Of a DNA stretch of 64,000 nucleotides, positions 1-11,208 are shown one piece after another. The notes beneath the pieces were generated by a model. It had not been told where the DNA came from. It saw only the letters and a list, made by a program, of their open reading frames with translations, and did not search any database. Source of the stretch: Branchiostoma floridae (Eukaryota > Chordata > Leptocardii > Amphioxiformes > Branchiostomatidae); contig NC_049995.1 in the NCBI RefSeq assembly GCF_000003815.2, positions 5,466,933 to 5,530,932 on the forward strand, written 5' to 3'. The position numbers and the translations under genes are program-made. Within the stretch, counting starts at the first letter, position 1, and every line of letters starts with the position of its first letter.

Positions 1-1123
1 ACCTCAGACTTTTTTTGTCACCCTCCTAAGCTGGTTGTTTATCTGATCTGTTAACGTGACCTATTCTGTGCTGCTGCTGCAGACTTCCATTTCAATGCGT
101 GTTCCTGTGGTAAGAAATGCCACAAACCTGTATTTACTGGACCCACCTACAGGAATCATATATGTGCATCCCGTATATATTCTTGAGAGTTTATCTTAGT
201 GATAGAAGGGGGACTTAAATCCTTAAATAATTGTAAAAGCTACCCCATAAAAATCTCACGGCCCTACTGAATAATACATGTGTATATACACACCACACAT
301 ACATACATAGGTACATACATACATAGATACATACATGATTATTACCACCCATGCGCCTTCTTTGCTGCGTGGGACACTGTAGTGAGACCCCGGGACTAAA
401 TGGGAACCCATAACCATATCATCAGTTTATTTGCGCATTTTGATCGCAAGGTACCCCAAACTTAGCATATAACGAAAAGAACGACGTTGTTATATCGTTT
501 ATCAAACTGTTGTTAGTCTACCAGCCATATTTCAAAACAGGGCTAATTGGCTACACATATTGAATTCCTAAATGCATATTTAGAGAGAATTTTGTTCGTG
601 AACAAAAATGTGACTGCAAACAAAGGAATAAAATGGCACCCAAGCTATCCCATCAGTCATTGCGATAGAGGCGATAAATTTGAGTGATTTATTTTCTTTT
701 TACGCTGCGTTCGACTACTAGTATCACGTGCTGCAGTGCATACCATGTGGTGCCAACGTCAGGTCAAAAGAATCGACATAGCAAACATATTTAATCTTTG
801 TCAGACCATTTTTGGTCGGTCATACTTTTCCGGAAATCGTCGGCTTACAAACTGCAATGGCTGCTGGGATAGCATCATATTTCCATTGGCGCCATTTTGA
901 TTCTGTTTGAATTCACAAAATAGGCGCAATAACGCTGATATTTGCCGCATATATGACATGTAGCAAGTAGAATGCAGGATATGTAAGTTGTATGCGATAC
1001 ACTATAAACGGACTAAGTATGTTTGTTATGATCGAGGAGGTTCATCGTCTGTGAATCTGTGAACTTTCAGCGGTCGATTTGTCTGTTATCAAATGATTCC
1101 GACAGCATTATTTTGTATTGTAG
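1..1123. other. non-coding stretch
   Basis: No recognisable gene. A short CATA/CATACATACATAG simple repeat lies near 296-345; otherwise the sequence looks unique and moderately AT-rich. Confidence 0.4.
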
Positions 1124-1319
1124 GCTGCAGCCGTCAGTAGCGTACGTTCAACAGGAAATCTTTGCCATGGTCGTGAATAATGGATATGGTAGCCTCATAC
1201 AAAAGATTGTGAAACTACCCGTTATTGTACCACCGTTTGAGAAAAGCTTGGTGGAAAAGGCGATGTCCCGTATTCCTAAACAGAAACATCAAAGCCCAAG
1301 AACGTTCTTTTCTCTGTAA
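1124..1319 (+). CDS. putative terminal coding exon, unrecognised
   Basis: An open frame runs from a plausible 3' splice site (TTTTGTATTGTAG before 1124) to a TAA at 1317-1319, about 64 codons. The peptide is mixed and not low complexity, with segments such as YVQQEIFAMVVNNG and PPFEKSLVEKAMSRIP. A canonical AATAAA lies about 285 bases after the stop, as expected for a last exon. I do not recognise the family and no upstream exon is in the window, so the gene would begin to the left. It could be a chance frame. Confidence 0.3.
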
Positions 1320-1603
1320 ATATAGTATAATGCAACACCTGCCGTGCGATTCTACATATCTCTAAAACCCAGGCCTGTGGAGAAATTAATTGAAAAGTTG
1401 GTGTCGCACAGCTCATAAAACTTTAAAACTCCCAAACTAGCAAGACACATCTTCCTCACAGGAACTTCCAGTTGATGCTCGATTGTTAGTCTTTATTGAA
1501 ATATGTTGTAATATGTAATACGTACATGACCGACAAATGCAAAGTTAATCTTATCAAACTTTGTTTCTTGCTGTCGATAAGTGCTTGAAATATTGAATCC
1601 CAC

Positions 1604-1609
1604 AATAAA
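1604..1609 (+). terminator. polyadenylation signal AATAAA
   Basis: Canonical hexamer downstream of the putative terminal exon at 1124-1319; position fits, usage unproven. Confidence 0.3.
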
Positions 1610-1796
1610 GACATGTAATTTCTGTATTACACTGTTTACAGTCTATATATTAGAATCCACACTGCCGCAAACTGTTGATTTTAGAATTACATAGATGAAT
1701 TCCAAGACCAAAGACAAGTATTAGTGACCAAATGGGTGTTGTATTCATCGGCATTTCGATGAATTCCACGGCCAAATGCCATTACTAGCAACGGAA

Positions 1797-1843
1797 TGGA
1801 CGCTGGGTTCATCAACTTGCCAAGTTGATGAACCCAGCGTCCA
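1797..1843. repeat. perfect inverted repeat, 23-bp arms, 1-base loop
   Basis: The arms at 1797-1819 and 1821-1843 are exact reverse complements around a single C, built on TTCATCAACTTG/CAAGTTGATGAA. Nearby sequence (GATGAATTCCACGGCCAAATGCC) is related to the 66-bp satellite that begins about 320 bp further on, so the hairpin looks like an outlier of that array. Confidence 0.85.
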
Positions 1844-2159
1844 ACCACAATACTAAGACAAAGACAACTCCATGTATGCTGAAAAATAACATTGGTTTTT
1901 CAGTTTTCAGTTAAAACGAAGGCAAGTATGGGAGAGTTAAAATCTTTACCTTCATATCTACGATCCCAATAAAGCCATCCTAGCTTTGTGCAAACCACTT
2001 TAAAAGTATACGTACCATTTTCGAACTTCTAGCTCTGTATAGTCTTTATCAATTATTCAAATTGTTACAAATGGTATCTGCATTGTATCACACAATCGAT
2101 TGACATAGATTAGCTAAAATTGATTACTCTGTGTAAAAGGATTAGTGAAAGGGCGTTTT

Positions 2160-2945
2160 ACTATCTACAGCCAAATGTCAGTATTAGCGACGGAATGCCC
2201 ATATATATTGATGAAATCCACAGCCAAATGTCAGTACATTTGTATTAGCGACGGAATGCCCATGGATTTAATCACAACATATTAATGAAATCCACAGCCA
2301 AATGCCAGTATTAGCGACGTGGATTTCATCACTACATACTGATGAAGTCCACAGCCAAATGTAAGTATTAGCGGCAGAATGCCCGTGGATTTCATTACTA
2401 CATACTGATGAAGTCCACAGCCAAATGTCAATATTAGCGGCGGAATGCCCGTGGATTTGATTTCATCACTGCATACTGATGAAGTCCACAGCCAAATGTC
2501 AGTAGTAGCGACGGAATGCCCGTGGATTTCATCACTCAATACTGATGAAGTCCACAGCCAAATGTCAGTATTAGCGGCGGAATGCCCGTGGATTTCATTA
2601 CTACATACTGATGAAGTCCACAGCCAGATGTCAGTATTAGCGACGGAATGCCCGTGGATTTCATTACTACATACTGATTAAGTCCACAGCCAAATGTCAG
2701 TATTAGCGGCGGAATGCCCGTGGATTTCATCACTACATACTGATGAAGTCCACAGCCAAATGTCAGTATTAGCGGCGGAATGCCCGTGGATTTCATCACT
2801 ACATACTGATGAAGTCCACAGCCAAATGTCAGTATTAGCGGCGGAATGCCCGTGGATTTCATTACTACATACTGATGAAGTCCACAGCCAAATGTCAGTA
2901 TTAGCGGCGGAATGCCCGTGGATTTCATCACTACATATCGATGAA
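2160..2945. repeat. 66-bp satellite array (~11 units)
   Basis: Unit containing TGATGAAGTCCACAGCCAAA, TGTCAGTATTAGCGGCGG and CCCGTGGATTTCATCACTAC, repeating every 66 bases (TGATGAAGTC starts at 2741 and 2807). Left units are more diverged. Each unit carries GATGAAGTCCAC and its near reverse complement GTGGATTTCATC, so every unit can form a hairpin. Because 66 is 22 codons, long frames stay open on both strands; these are artefacts of periodicity. Confidence 0.9.
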
Positions 2946-3045
2946 ATCCACAGCCGTGGAGTTCATCATCCTTCTACCGATGAATTCCACAGCCGTGGAT
3001 TTCATCAACATAGTGATGAACTCCACAGCTGTGGAGTTCATCAAT
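2935..3045. repeat. compact palindrome cluster ending the satellite
   Basis: Three tight head-to-head copies of GATGAA(A/T/C)TCCACAG / CTGTGGAGTTCATC follow the last full unit. The third, 3014-3043, is a perfect 30-bp palindrome with no loop. The array ends in the palindromic half of the unit only, with the AAATGTCAGTATTAGCGGCGG half deleted. Confidence 0.85.
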
Positions 3046-3939
3046 CCACGGTCCTTGGATATACCTGGTGGAAGACCTGGTCACTAGCTTTTTACACGTT
3101 TCATCCATCCCTTTCTTGAATACGCCGGCCTTTCATGAAAGAAAATCGGAACGATTCAGTGGCGGACAACTAGCTAGGATCATCATGGAACTAAACCTCT
3201 AATGCAACAGTCCTATAAACCTTGAAGTTAAATAGCCTCTGACAGATGGAGAAGATATGCGCCTCAAGTTAAGTTTGAAGAAGCTACCCAAGCCACACTT
3301 GGCTTTAGTACAAAGAGTCAAAGTACGCGGATAGTAAAAAAAAAATCCTCCTCATGCCAGAACGCAAAAATCGGTACGCCATCACACAAATTGTCACGAA
3401 AATAACACCGGAAGAAGGTACGAATTATTTGGGATATCCGGATACACGTATATTTATTTGATTGCGGTCTTCTATTTAGTGTTGTATATTGAGAATATCA
3501 AATAAATAGATAAGTTGCATTATGAATCTTGCAATTCAGCCTTCTGATTGTCATGATGAGTTTAAAATCAATAAACTAGTTTATAGAAATGCAAACAATT
3601 GATATTAGCACTTTTACATACAGACAGTCATAATATATTAGAGTGTACTAGATTGAATAAGCATAATAATTGACGTTGTCAAGGATCCCAGACGGAACGG
3701 TAGAGAAGCGACAATATATAACGTATAATAAATGTCAGAGCTAGAAGCGAATGTATATAGTGTATAATGAATGTCAAAGCGACTGTATACAATGTATGAT
3801 AAACGGCGGAGCGAACTACTTTCCGGATGGTACCCAGGCTAAGAATGAAGTGTGTGCTAAGCAGCTTGTACATGTATTTTGAAGATTAGAACAGAATTCA
3901 ACTATCTACTTCCAGTACATGATCATAAGCATCCTCCGC
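3046..3939. other. non-coding stretch
   Basis: No gene seen. Between about 3715 and 3815 there are three loose copies of a 35-40 bp TGTATAATGAATGTCA-like unit. The ST8Sia-type gene ends at 3940 on the minus strand, so this includes its 3' flank. Confidence 0.35.
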
Positions 3940-4157
3940 TCATTGACATGTGTGGGTGGTGAGACGAAGAACCCCGGTGTTGTGGAGACGCTGCAGTTGC
4001 CTGAACTCATCAGGTATCCTGTGAACGTTGGTGGGGAGGGCATTGTCGTAGTAATGCTCAGTCAGGTGTCTGTTGTTCCTGTCGGAGTGGAAGGGCCAGA
4101 AGCCGTACAAGCGCACCTCTTCGCACATCTGCGTGGCAAAACTCGTCAGAAGCAGTC
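3940..4157 (-). CDS. terminal exon with motifs III/VS of the ST8Sia-type gene
   Basis: Starts after acceptor ATCTAG; the G left by exon 4638 completes a glycine codon. The frame reads LLLTSFATQMCEE, YGFWPF, HYYDNALPTN, HRIPDEFRQL and ends VLRLTTHTCQ then TGA. YGFWPF, HYYD (motif III) and the His-x4-Glu motif VS are hallmarks of ST8Sia enzymes. About 72 residues, matching the family C-terminus. Confidence 0.85.
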
Positions 4158-4269
4158 CTAGATGATTGCGAATAACGGAATGTGAATATAGATTAAAATG
4201 AAAATGAAATACCGAAAAAAAATTCATCAAGCTGGTAGCATATAGGATATAGAAAAATTCTTGTACACA

Positions 4270-4400
4270 ACCAGGACTGTGCTTATTTTACGTAATGAAC
4301 CCGGACGAGGGGGATACAAACTTGGCCACGTTTGGGATTGCATTATCGCCGCAAAAGCGCCACCTGCACCGACTACATATTGTGGCAAAAAAGCAGAACT
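4270..4400. repeat. dispersed repeat fragment
   Basis: GGGGGATACAAACTTGGCCACGTTTGGGATTGC...GCGCCACCTGCACCGACTA matches, with changes, segments at about 61200-61280 and (reverse) 19490-19590. It lies inside the last intron of the ST8Sia-type gene. Confidence 0.5.
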
Positions 4401-4950
4401 CCAGTCATACGCTCTGAAAAAGGTCCACGTGTCTGATAGACACCGAAAAAATCATCAAAGTAAGTACATACAGGTTGTGTACAAGGATCCTTCTATATCC
4501 TAAGAATGAAATACGTCTATAAGAATGAAATACGTCGAAACTGGAACAATAGATTGACTGATATAAAACAAGGTATTGATAATACCATGCATGCATTCAT
4601 TTTTTATGATATACTAGTAACGTTATGTTACAGCTACCTGTTGACGGCTTCTTCGCACTGATACCATTGTCTTTCCAAAACGATATCAACGATCCTATTA
4701 GACTTGGATATGGCTGGATAACTTGGTTCCGGGCGCTGTTGGCTTGCAGAGCTTGTTGTACTTTGAAGGCGCGAACAGGACTATCATAGGCCCAGATCCA
4801 GAGGTAGCCTGTCTCCATATACTGACCAGGTCAGACATCAAGGCTCTAACATTGACCCTCAACTTTCTTGATCCTCCAAAGTTGTATCTAGACGAAATAA
4901 AACAACAAATCAAAAAAGCTAGGTTTACATAACAGTTTCACATCAAAGAC

Positions 4951-5138
4951 ACACACATACACACACACACACAACCCCCCCCCCTATATATATATATACA
5001 TGTATACATATATAATGTACATATACGCACACACACATACTCATGCTCACTCACGCACAAACACACACACACACACATACACATACACGCACACACACAT
5101 ACACACACACTCATGCTCACTCACACGCACACACACAC

Positions 5139-5169
<31 letters not shown>

Positions 5170-5174
5170 TACAT
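4951..5174. repeat. compound CA / TA / C microsatellite
   Basis: (AC)n tracts interrupted by a C8 run, a TATATATATA block and CTCATGCTCACTCAC islets. All open frames here are low-complexity artefacts. Located in an intron of the ST8Sia-type gene. Confidence 0.9.
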
Positions 5175-6473
5175 ACGAAGATGACTTTGCAAATAAAGCA
5201 CAATGATTAATGGCATACATCGGGCCATTGTGTTGGCTGTGTTGTGTCGTCCGCCGAATTTTGACCTACGTACTATACATTTAATTCATATTCTGCGCTG
5301 CAGTTCGTTCTTTCAAAATCTCGACATAGTAAGACATAAGGAAGGTACCTATAGATTATCATTGAGGGGTTGATAGTGACCAGATTGGTTTTCTTTCCAA
5401 TGTCCTCCAAATATTCCTCGTCCATAGAAGCTATGTTGAACCTATCAGTTATGAGAAGATAAACATTTGAACAAATCCATGAGTATCAAAATGATCCAAT
5501 TGCAGACTTTCCGAACGTCAACAATATAACTACGTCAAAATAACCAGATAGCATTCATCAACATTACTCACTCGTTCTCAATGAAATGTCGAAAATGACA
5601 TTTTTTGGGTCGAAAAATAAACCGGCTTTATTTTCAGTGAACACAAGGTGGCTGTTTAGGAAAATTCCTCTTTTAACCATAGCAAAAAATGGCAACTGAT
5701 TATTTTCGGTCCCATTGGTAATGCATTACAGGGCAGGTAACAAACGTTACCGGTAGCGTTTGTTACAACAGTAGGCTTTACCCTATTTTCTTCGAAAGGA
5801 CTCACCTTATTGACTACTTCATTTAGGTATAAGTGGACGTCCCTAGGAACATTTTAAAACTGGGCAGCTTCTTACACCAGGTTAAATAGAAAGCTTAGAC
5901 GGCATCGAACAATGGGAACATTTGTTACAGTCTGTACAACATTTTGTTAAGCAAGGTGGGATGCAAATGACAGTCAACCACCCTTTCTTGTTTCTTTAGG
6001 AAACCAGAAAAACTTAACAGCGTCACAAAACGGTCATTACTAGTCTTATACGTGGATAATAGAATTACTCATGGTGGTAACGTTTGTTACCGAATCTGGC
6101 GACAGGCATAAACCACCTCACACAGCCTCCAAGATCAGTGACAGTAGCAATCTGACGTAACCGGTCAGATGGCCTGGTCAGCTGGTTTCACCTACCGAAC
6201 ACTCATTCTGGGAACTGAATTGTTAAATGCTTCGCTACTATTTGAATTCCTCGTTTCTTCTCGTGCGACATCCATTTTTAAGGGGGTGATATCCCACCCG
6301 TGGCTATAATAATCTTCTAAGCCATCAACCAATACGAATGTTGTTGTGCATCTTTTGTAAAACATTACAGGGGTTGCGGAAAAATGAAGGAATCTGTGGT
6401 GTTGACTATAATTTGCTCCATATCAAGGCGACAGCATTTCGACATTTAAATGAGAACGAGCCAACTATGTAAT

Positions 6474-6985
6474 ACTCATTAACATGACCTGGAATACTCA
6501 TTAACATAACCACGTAATGCTCATCAACATAACCAGGTAATACTCATCAACATAACCAGGTAATACTCATCAACATAACCAGGTAATACTCATCAACATA
6601 ACCAGGTAATACTCATCAACATAACCAGGTAATACTCATCAACATAACCAGGTAATACTCATCAACATAACCAGGTAATACTCATCAACATAACCAGGTA
6701 ATACTCATCAACATAACCAGGTAATACTCATCAACATAACCAGGTAATACTCATCAACATAACCAGGTAATACTCATCAACATAACCAGGTAATACTCAT
6801 CAACATAACCAGGTAATACTCATCAACATAACCAGGTAATACTCATAAACATAACTAGGTAATACTCATAAACATAACCAGGTAATACTCATAAACATAA
6901 CCAGGTAATACTCATAAACATAACCAGGTAATACTCATCAACATAACCATGTAATACTCATCAACATAAGAGGTAAAACTCATTG
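6474..6985. repeat. 23-bp minisatellite (~22 copies)
   Basis: Nearly identical unit AACCAGGTAATACTCATCAACAT repeats every 23 bases; the central units are identical, the edges diverge (CATAAACATAA variants at 6840-6930). Lies in an intron of the ST8Sia-type gene. There is no spacer diversity, so it is not a CRISPR-like array. Confidence 0.9.
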
Positions 6986-7153
6986 CATTCTAGGTTGTCC
7001 ATTTGGTTTAAAACTAGTTTAATGTTAATAGTTTAGATAAATACATTATTCAAATTAAAAACCTATACGTATACGTATAGATTTCCTGTGCTATTAGATC
7101 CTATTGTACAGCGTTTGGACTAGTACATGTACATTTATAGCAGAGAAACTGAC

Positions 7154-7266
7154 CTGAACACAAACTCAGAGGCGTCTATCTCCTTTCCACAGCCGCTTCC
7201 CGTTAGTATCCCTCCGTTCCCTACCACACTGCAAGTATTGAAGCGTTTGTTCTTGAACGGACTCTC
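7154..7266 (-). CDS. sialyl motif L exon of the ST8Sia-type gene
   Basis: After acceptor CCACGCAG the frame reads [11 protein letters not shown], then [14 protein letters not shown] and [12 protein letters not shown], ending at donor AG|GTCAGT. This is the CMP-sialic-acid-binding L motif with its conserved cysteine and GNGGIL core. The exon itself is intact, 113 nt, entering in phase 0 and leaving in phase 2. Confidence 0.85.
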
Positions 7267-7455
7267 CTGCGTGGAAAAGATACGTGTTCTTATTAACGTC
7301 AAAGCTCATTTGATTCGGTCTGTAATATGATGCTTGTATAAATTAATAAAGTGACTTTATCAGTCATACCTTAAGCATAAGACATTGGACACTGAGCAGC
7401 ATTTAAGTTATAGGGAGTTCCCTCGCAGTAATACCACAGTAGGGGTGGTTCGAGG

Positions 7456-7779
7456 TTAAGCTAAAGGGCCCAACCCGCCGTACGTGCAATTTGTCCGTAC
7501 GTTTTTTTTGGGGAGGCCACGTCCGCCACGTATTTCTGAAAACGTTCGAATTCAGGCTGTACAGGGCAGGTGCGTCGCCCGTACTAGCACGTACGGGGGA
7601 GGGGGGCGAATCCGCAGCCCGATGGCACACAAAGTTTTGCCAGCACGTAAAGCTGTCCGGATTCCCTACGATTTCGTACGGAGGCGGTACTTTCCACTTA
7701 CGGATCCCAAAAGATTGCCCACGTTTGGTACGTAGACAGCACGTATTTGCACGTATGGCGGGTTGTGTCCTTAGCTTAA
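7456..7779. mobile_element. TTAA-flanked MITE, family 1, copy A
   Basis: Bounded by TTAA at 7456-7459 and 7776-7779. Termini are inverted: GCTAAAGGGCCCAACCCGCC at the left against GGCGGGTTGTGTCCTTAGC at the right. Interior is rich in CGTACG/CACGTA motifs with no credible protein. The TTAA duplication fits piggyBac-type or similar TTAA-specific transposases, acting from elsewhere. Other copies lie at 10073-10493, 10494-10755 and 62086-62381. Confidence 0.85.
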
Positions 7780-9530
7780 GTAAAGAAAAAGAAGAATAAG
7801 AAGAGTAGTAAGCTAACTACATATAAGTGATCAGCTGCATGAACCCTTACTCAACAGAGACGTTACCATCATGAACCAGTAGTTGACGTCCATGTGTCAG
7901 TATTGTAACGTTTTTAACGTTTTCATCGTCAAGATAGAAGAAGATGAGGAAGGAAAACTAAGTCTCCAAACCTACTTAAAAAAATCCATTGAAGACGTCT
8001 GATGGCACTTTGACTCCCTTGTGTTTCTTGCCGTAGGCCTTCAGAACTTTTTTCACAACGTTTTCCTGTGTGACAAGAAAGCTCCCGTTCACAAAGCGAC
8101 TGTCGCTTATGATTGTGTTCCTGTAAAAGTGAAGGGGATGAAGAAATTCAACTTTCAATCTATTTTGGAGGCAAAACCCATGGCGGTGGTCTTGCTTACC
8201 TAATCTTGAACAATGTCCTTCCACAGTTCATTATGCTTAATGTACAACATTCAGTAATCTCGATATATTCAATTCTCATCATGTATACAGGTCAGCAGTT
8301 TACATTTTAAGAAGAAATTTGAAAATGACAATACTTAATACATTATATTTTGTTTCGTAATCCAAGTAATCAGCTGTTTACATCTCTTACATCATGACAT
8401 CACTCACGTTCTTAACCGACCAACATGGCGGAAGCCAACTGACGTCATAATCTGTCAAATCTCAACTCGAGAAAGCGACCCCTACCGGAATAAATCTGCA
8501 GCTGTTTTGTTATAGACCCATCCAGGTGCTTCCGTCGGTATGGACTGTACGGCTGCCTGGTCGGATAGGAACTTCTTCTGGGCAACCTTTTTCTTCGGTA
8601 TGTGCTTAGCGTAAGATCTAAATTTCTGTAATGCCCTTGAGAAACAAATCAAAACATGATCATTTCCTTGTATCCACATCTCGGAGTATGCTTCATGGCT
8701 GTAAAAATGATTGCATCTACATCTCCAGGCGAGTTAATTCTAGTCTAATGACTTTTCGAAGTCGATGATGACACACTGACAAAGATCAATGTGAAGGATA
8801 CTGTTTGAGCCATTTCTTGAATTCAGGGACAACTATTAGTAACAGCACGTAAGGCTATTTCGTACTCTTACGTCCCAAATGAAACTTGTCTCAGCAGGTT
8901 TTTATTACTGGCCTATAGCTAGTTCTAGATGTCAGAAGAACCTGGCAATGAAAACGTACGATCAACCTTACATCTACTTGGAAACTGACATCTCGTGCGT
9001 AGGAGCTAGTAGGAAAGTTGTGCTTTAAGGTGACTTTATGAATGGCCTGAATATGGTAAAAATGTTGTGCTACTTGTCCCCCTGTACCTTGTTTTCACAA
9101 GCTTTTCCATGGATGAGTTTGCAGTACCGGTAACTCCACTGTAGACACTGTCTGCCTCTTCGAGCTCGAGGAGAGAGCTGGATTTTGTTTATTCAAAGAA
9201 ATAAATCGTGTTTATCATCAGTTTAGCAGCTATTATGAAATAGTTGTAATAGGTACACCCTAATAAAAACATAATAGATACCAGCTTTATGCTTGACATC
9301 ACAGATATAGTTACATTTATTACAAGTGAATAAAACAGCATAGGGACATTATACAGTAATGACACCTAGCAGCTAGCTTTAAATCAAAGAATTACAGTCC
9401 ACTTGTCATATACAACACGATGTTATCTCCAAACCTAAAAGCACAATTTCAATGGTGTTGGCTTTAAAATATCAAAATACCTTAGAATGTTATTTTCTGA
9501 ACTCGGTTTTTGGTCCTAAAGCCGGCTTCA

Positions 9531-9800
9531 CGCGTGCGTATACAGTCAATTCCGGATCCGTATGAGATCCGCATGGAATTCTTATCCTCTACCAGGTTCC
9601 ACTGGTCACTTGAAAAATAGTAGAAATTGGACAAATATCTATACACATAACATTCCAGATTAGTTAGCTAACCGAGGAGTATGTATGCCGCTGGCATATT
9701 ATCTGGCTATATTTGTCCAATTTCTATTATTTTTCCAGCGACCTGTGAAGCCTGGTGGAGAATAAGACTTCCATACGGACCTCACACGGACAATGCGTGG
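9531..9800. mobile_element. foldback element with ~105-bp arms
   Basis: Left arm (CCGTATGAGATCCGCATGG ... AGAAATTGGACAAATAT) and right arm (ATATTTGTCCAATTTCTATT ... CCATACGGACC) are imperfect reverse complements around an approximately 60-bp centre. No coding capacity. Target duplication not clear. Confidence 0.6.
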
Positions 9801-9850
9801 TCATCAAATCAACCCGAGGTTATCAGCGTAATATGTACGGATGGAAACAC

Positions 9851-10076
9851 TTAAGGTGCTCTCTCACTGCACTTGCGTCAAGCTTACGTCACCGCGGAGT
9901 TCGAAAGATTCTCAACGAATTTCAGAGATAAAGAGCAAATTTTCTTCCATTGCGTATTTTGTCGTCCTCTAAGTCATACTTTTACGTTTTAATCGGAGAA
10001 AATAAAACAGTGACGCGGTGAACGAACCCCACAGTGACGCAAGCTTGAGGCAAGTGCGGTGTGAGTGCACCTGTAA
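9851..10076. mobile_element. TTAA-type MITE, family 2, copy 1
   Basis: TTAA at 9851, then GGTGCTCTCTCACTGCACTTG at the left and the inverted CAAGTGCGGTGTGAGTGCACC at the right, followed by GTAA (decayed TTAA) at 10073. Second copy at 11209-11450. Its right target site is also the left end of a family-1 element, so the two are butted together. Confidence 0.75.
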
Positions 10077-10493
10077 GCTAAGGGCACAACCCGCCGTGCG
10101 TACATACGTGTAAATACGTGCTGTCTACGTGCCAAACGCGTGGGCAGTCTTTTGAGTCCGTAAAGCCTGGGGCACAACCCACCGTCCGTTTGTCCGTACG
10201 TTTTTTGTGGAGGCCACGTCTGCCACGTATTCCTGAAAACGTTCAGTCTGTACATGGCAGGTGCGTCGCCCGTACTGGCACGTACGGAGGGCGAATCCGC
10301 AGCCCGAACGCAGAGAAAGATCTGCATGCACTTAAATTTCTACGGCGTGTCTGCGTGCTCCCAAATCCGTGGGAATCGCCACGTGTTCGTACGGAGACGG
10401 TACTTACCACTTACGGATACCAAAAGATTGCCCACGTTTTGGCACGTAGACAGCACGCACTTGCAAGTACGGCGGGTTGTGCCCCTAGCTTAA
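10073..10493. mobile_element. TTAA MITE family 1, composite copy B
   Basis: Opens with AAGCTAAGGGCACAACCCGCC and ends GGCGGGTTGTGCCCCTAGC-TTAA. About 90 bp in, a second left end (GGGGCACAACCCACCGTCCG) appears, and the first 90 bp match the reverse complement of the element's right end. It is therefore two family-1 ends joined head to head, not a simple copy. Confidence 0.7.
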
Positions 10494-10755
10494 GTGGTAA
10501 ACGGGGCCTCCGTACGAACTCGTAGGCAATCAGACGGATTTTGGAGCACGCAGACACGCCGCGTCGTAGAACTTGACGTGCAGTGTATCTCTGTGTGCCA
10601 TCGGGCTGCGGATTTACCCCCCGTGCGTGACAGTACGGGCGATGCGCCTGCCCTGTGCAGCCTGAACGTTTTCAGAAATACGTGGCAGAAGTGGCCTTCC
10701 AAAAACGTACGGACAAATAAATTGCACGTACGGCGGGTTGTGCCCTTAGCTTTAG
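10494..10755. mobile_element. TTAA MITE family 1, copy C, inverted and truncated
   Basis: Reads as the reverse complement of family 1: CCGTACGAACTCGTAGG, then TGCACGTACGGCGGGTTGTG and CCCTTAGC, ending TTTA. It lacks one terminus and directly abuts copy B. Confidence 0.7.
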
Positions 10756-11208
10756 TGCGTTATGTGGCCCCACCTGGTAGCATTTCTGCGGGTTCCCAGT
10801 TTACTCCAGGACAACATGTCACCAGGAGTGAGGTGGTCCGATGTATGATACAGCAGAAATGGAACCATTGTTAGCGGTATCAGCAACAGGACACACGGTG
10901 GACAGTGTTTCTTCATTTTTGTCTCGTCAGTAGTGACGGCTCTGACGCTGGACATGTGAAATGTAAAAAAAAAAGACAGAATAAACATTCTGAATATGTA
11001 GGACTGAAATAGCCAGTGGTCAAAGTATAAATGCATACAATTTTTTAAAAACTTTATAAAGATTTCAAAGTCTGTGTGTACACAATATGTCACCGGCTGG
11101 GGTTTGTGTCCCCTCCCAGAAGTGGTTGGGGTGGGGGTCTAGCTTTGGGGCCGACCGCTAGGAGCGCGATTTATGATGATTAGACTTTGACCAATCTTTC
11201 TCAAGCGT

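Larger units (their letters stand above)
3940..8625 (-). pseudogene. ST8SIA-like: ST8Sia-type sialyltransferase gene with two lesions
   Basis: Six exons on the minus strand with GT-AG borders: 8625-8486, 8120-7976, 7266-7154, 5441-5349, 4887-4638 and 4157-3940 (stop). Phases agree at the junctions. In order they encode the stem (GWVYNKTAADLFR), a segment with NGSFLVTQENV, sialyl motif L ([10 protein letters not shown]...GCGKEID), the DIGKKTNLVTINPS segment, sialyl motif S with AKKPSTG, and the end with YGFWPF, HYYD and the VS histidine/glutamate. This is the order of GT29 alpha-2,8-sialyltransferases, Golgi type II enzymes that add sialic acid to sialylated glycans. Two breaks are visible: an in-frame TAA as the last codon of exon 8120-7976, and a one-base loss near 4815-4826 that changes frame inside exon 4887-4638. 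The cytoplasmic/membrane exon was not found. It may be a pseudogene, a null allele or a consensus error. Confidence 0.75.

Noticed and set aside
2282..3119. Long open frames on both strands with TDEVHSQMSV / LILTFGCGLHQ repeats
   Set aside because: The 66-bp satellite has a period of 22 codons, so frames stay open by arithmetic; no start context, no splice sites, both strands equally open.
4938..5206. Cys/Val- and Thr/His-rich frames
   Set aside because: Translation of the CA microsatellite.
6474..6985. CRISPR-like array
   Set aside because: Units are contiguous 23-mers with no variable spacers, in a eukaryotic intron: a minisatellite.
10118..10874. Overlapping 100-135 residue frames
   Set aside because: They lie inside TTAA MITE copies and differ between copies by indels; not protein coding.
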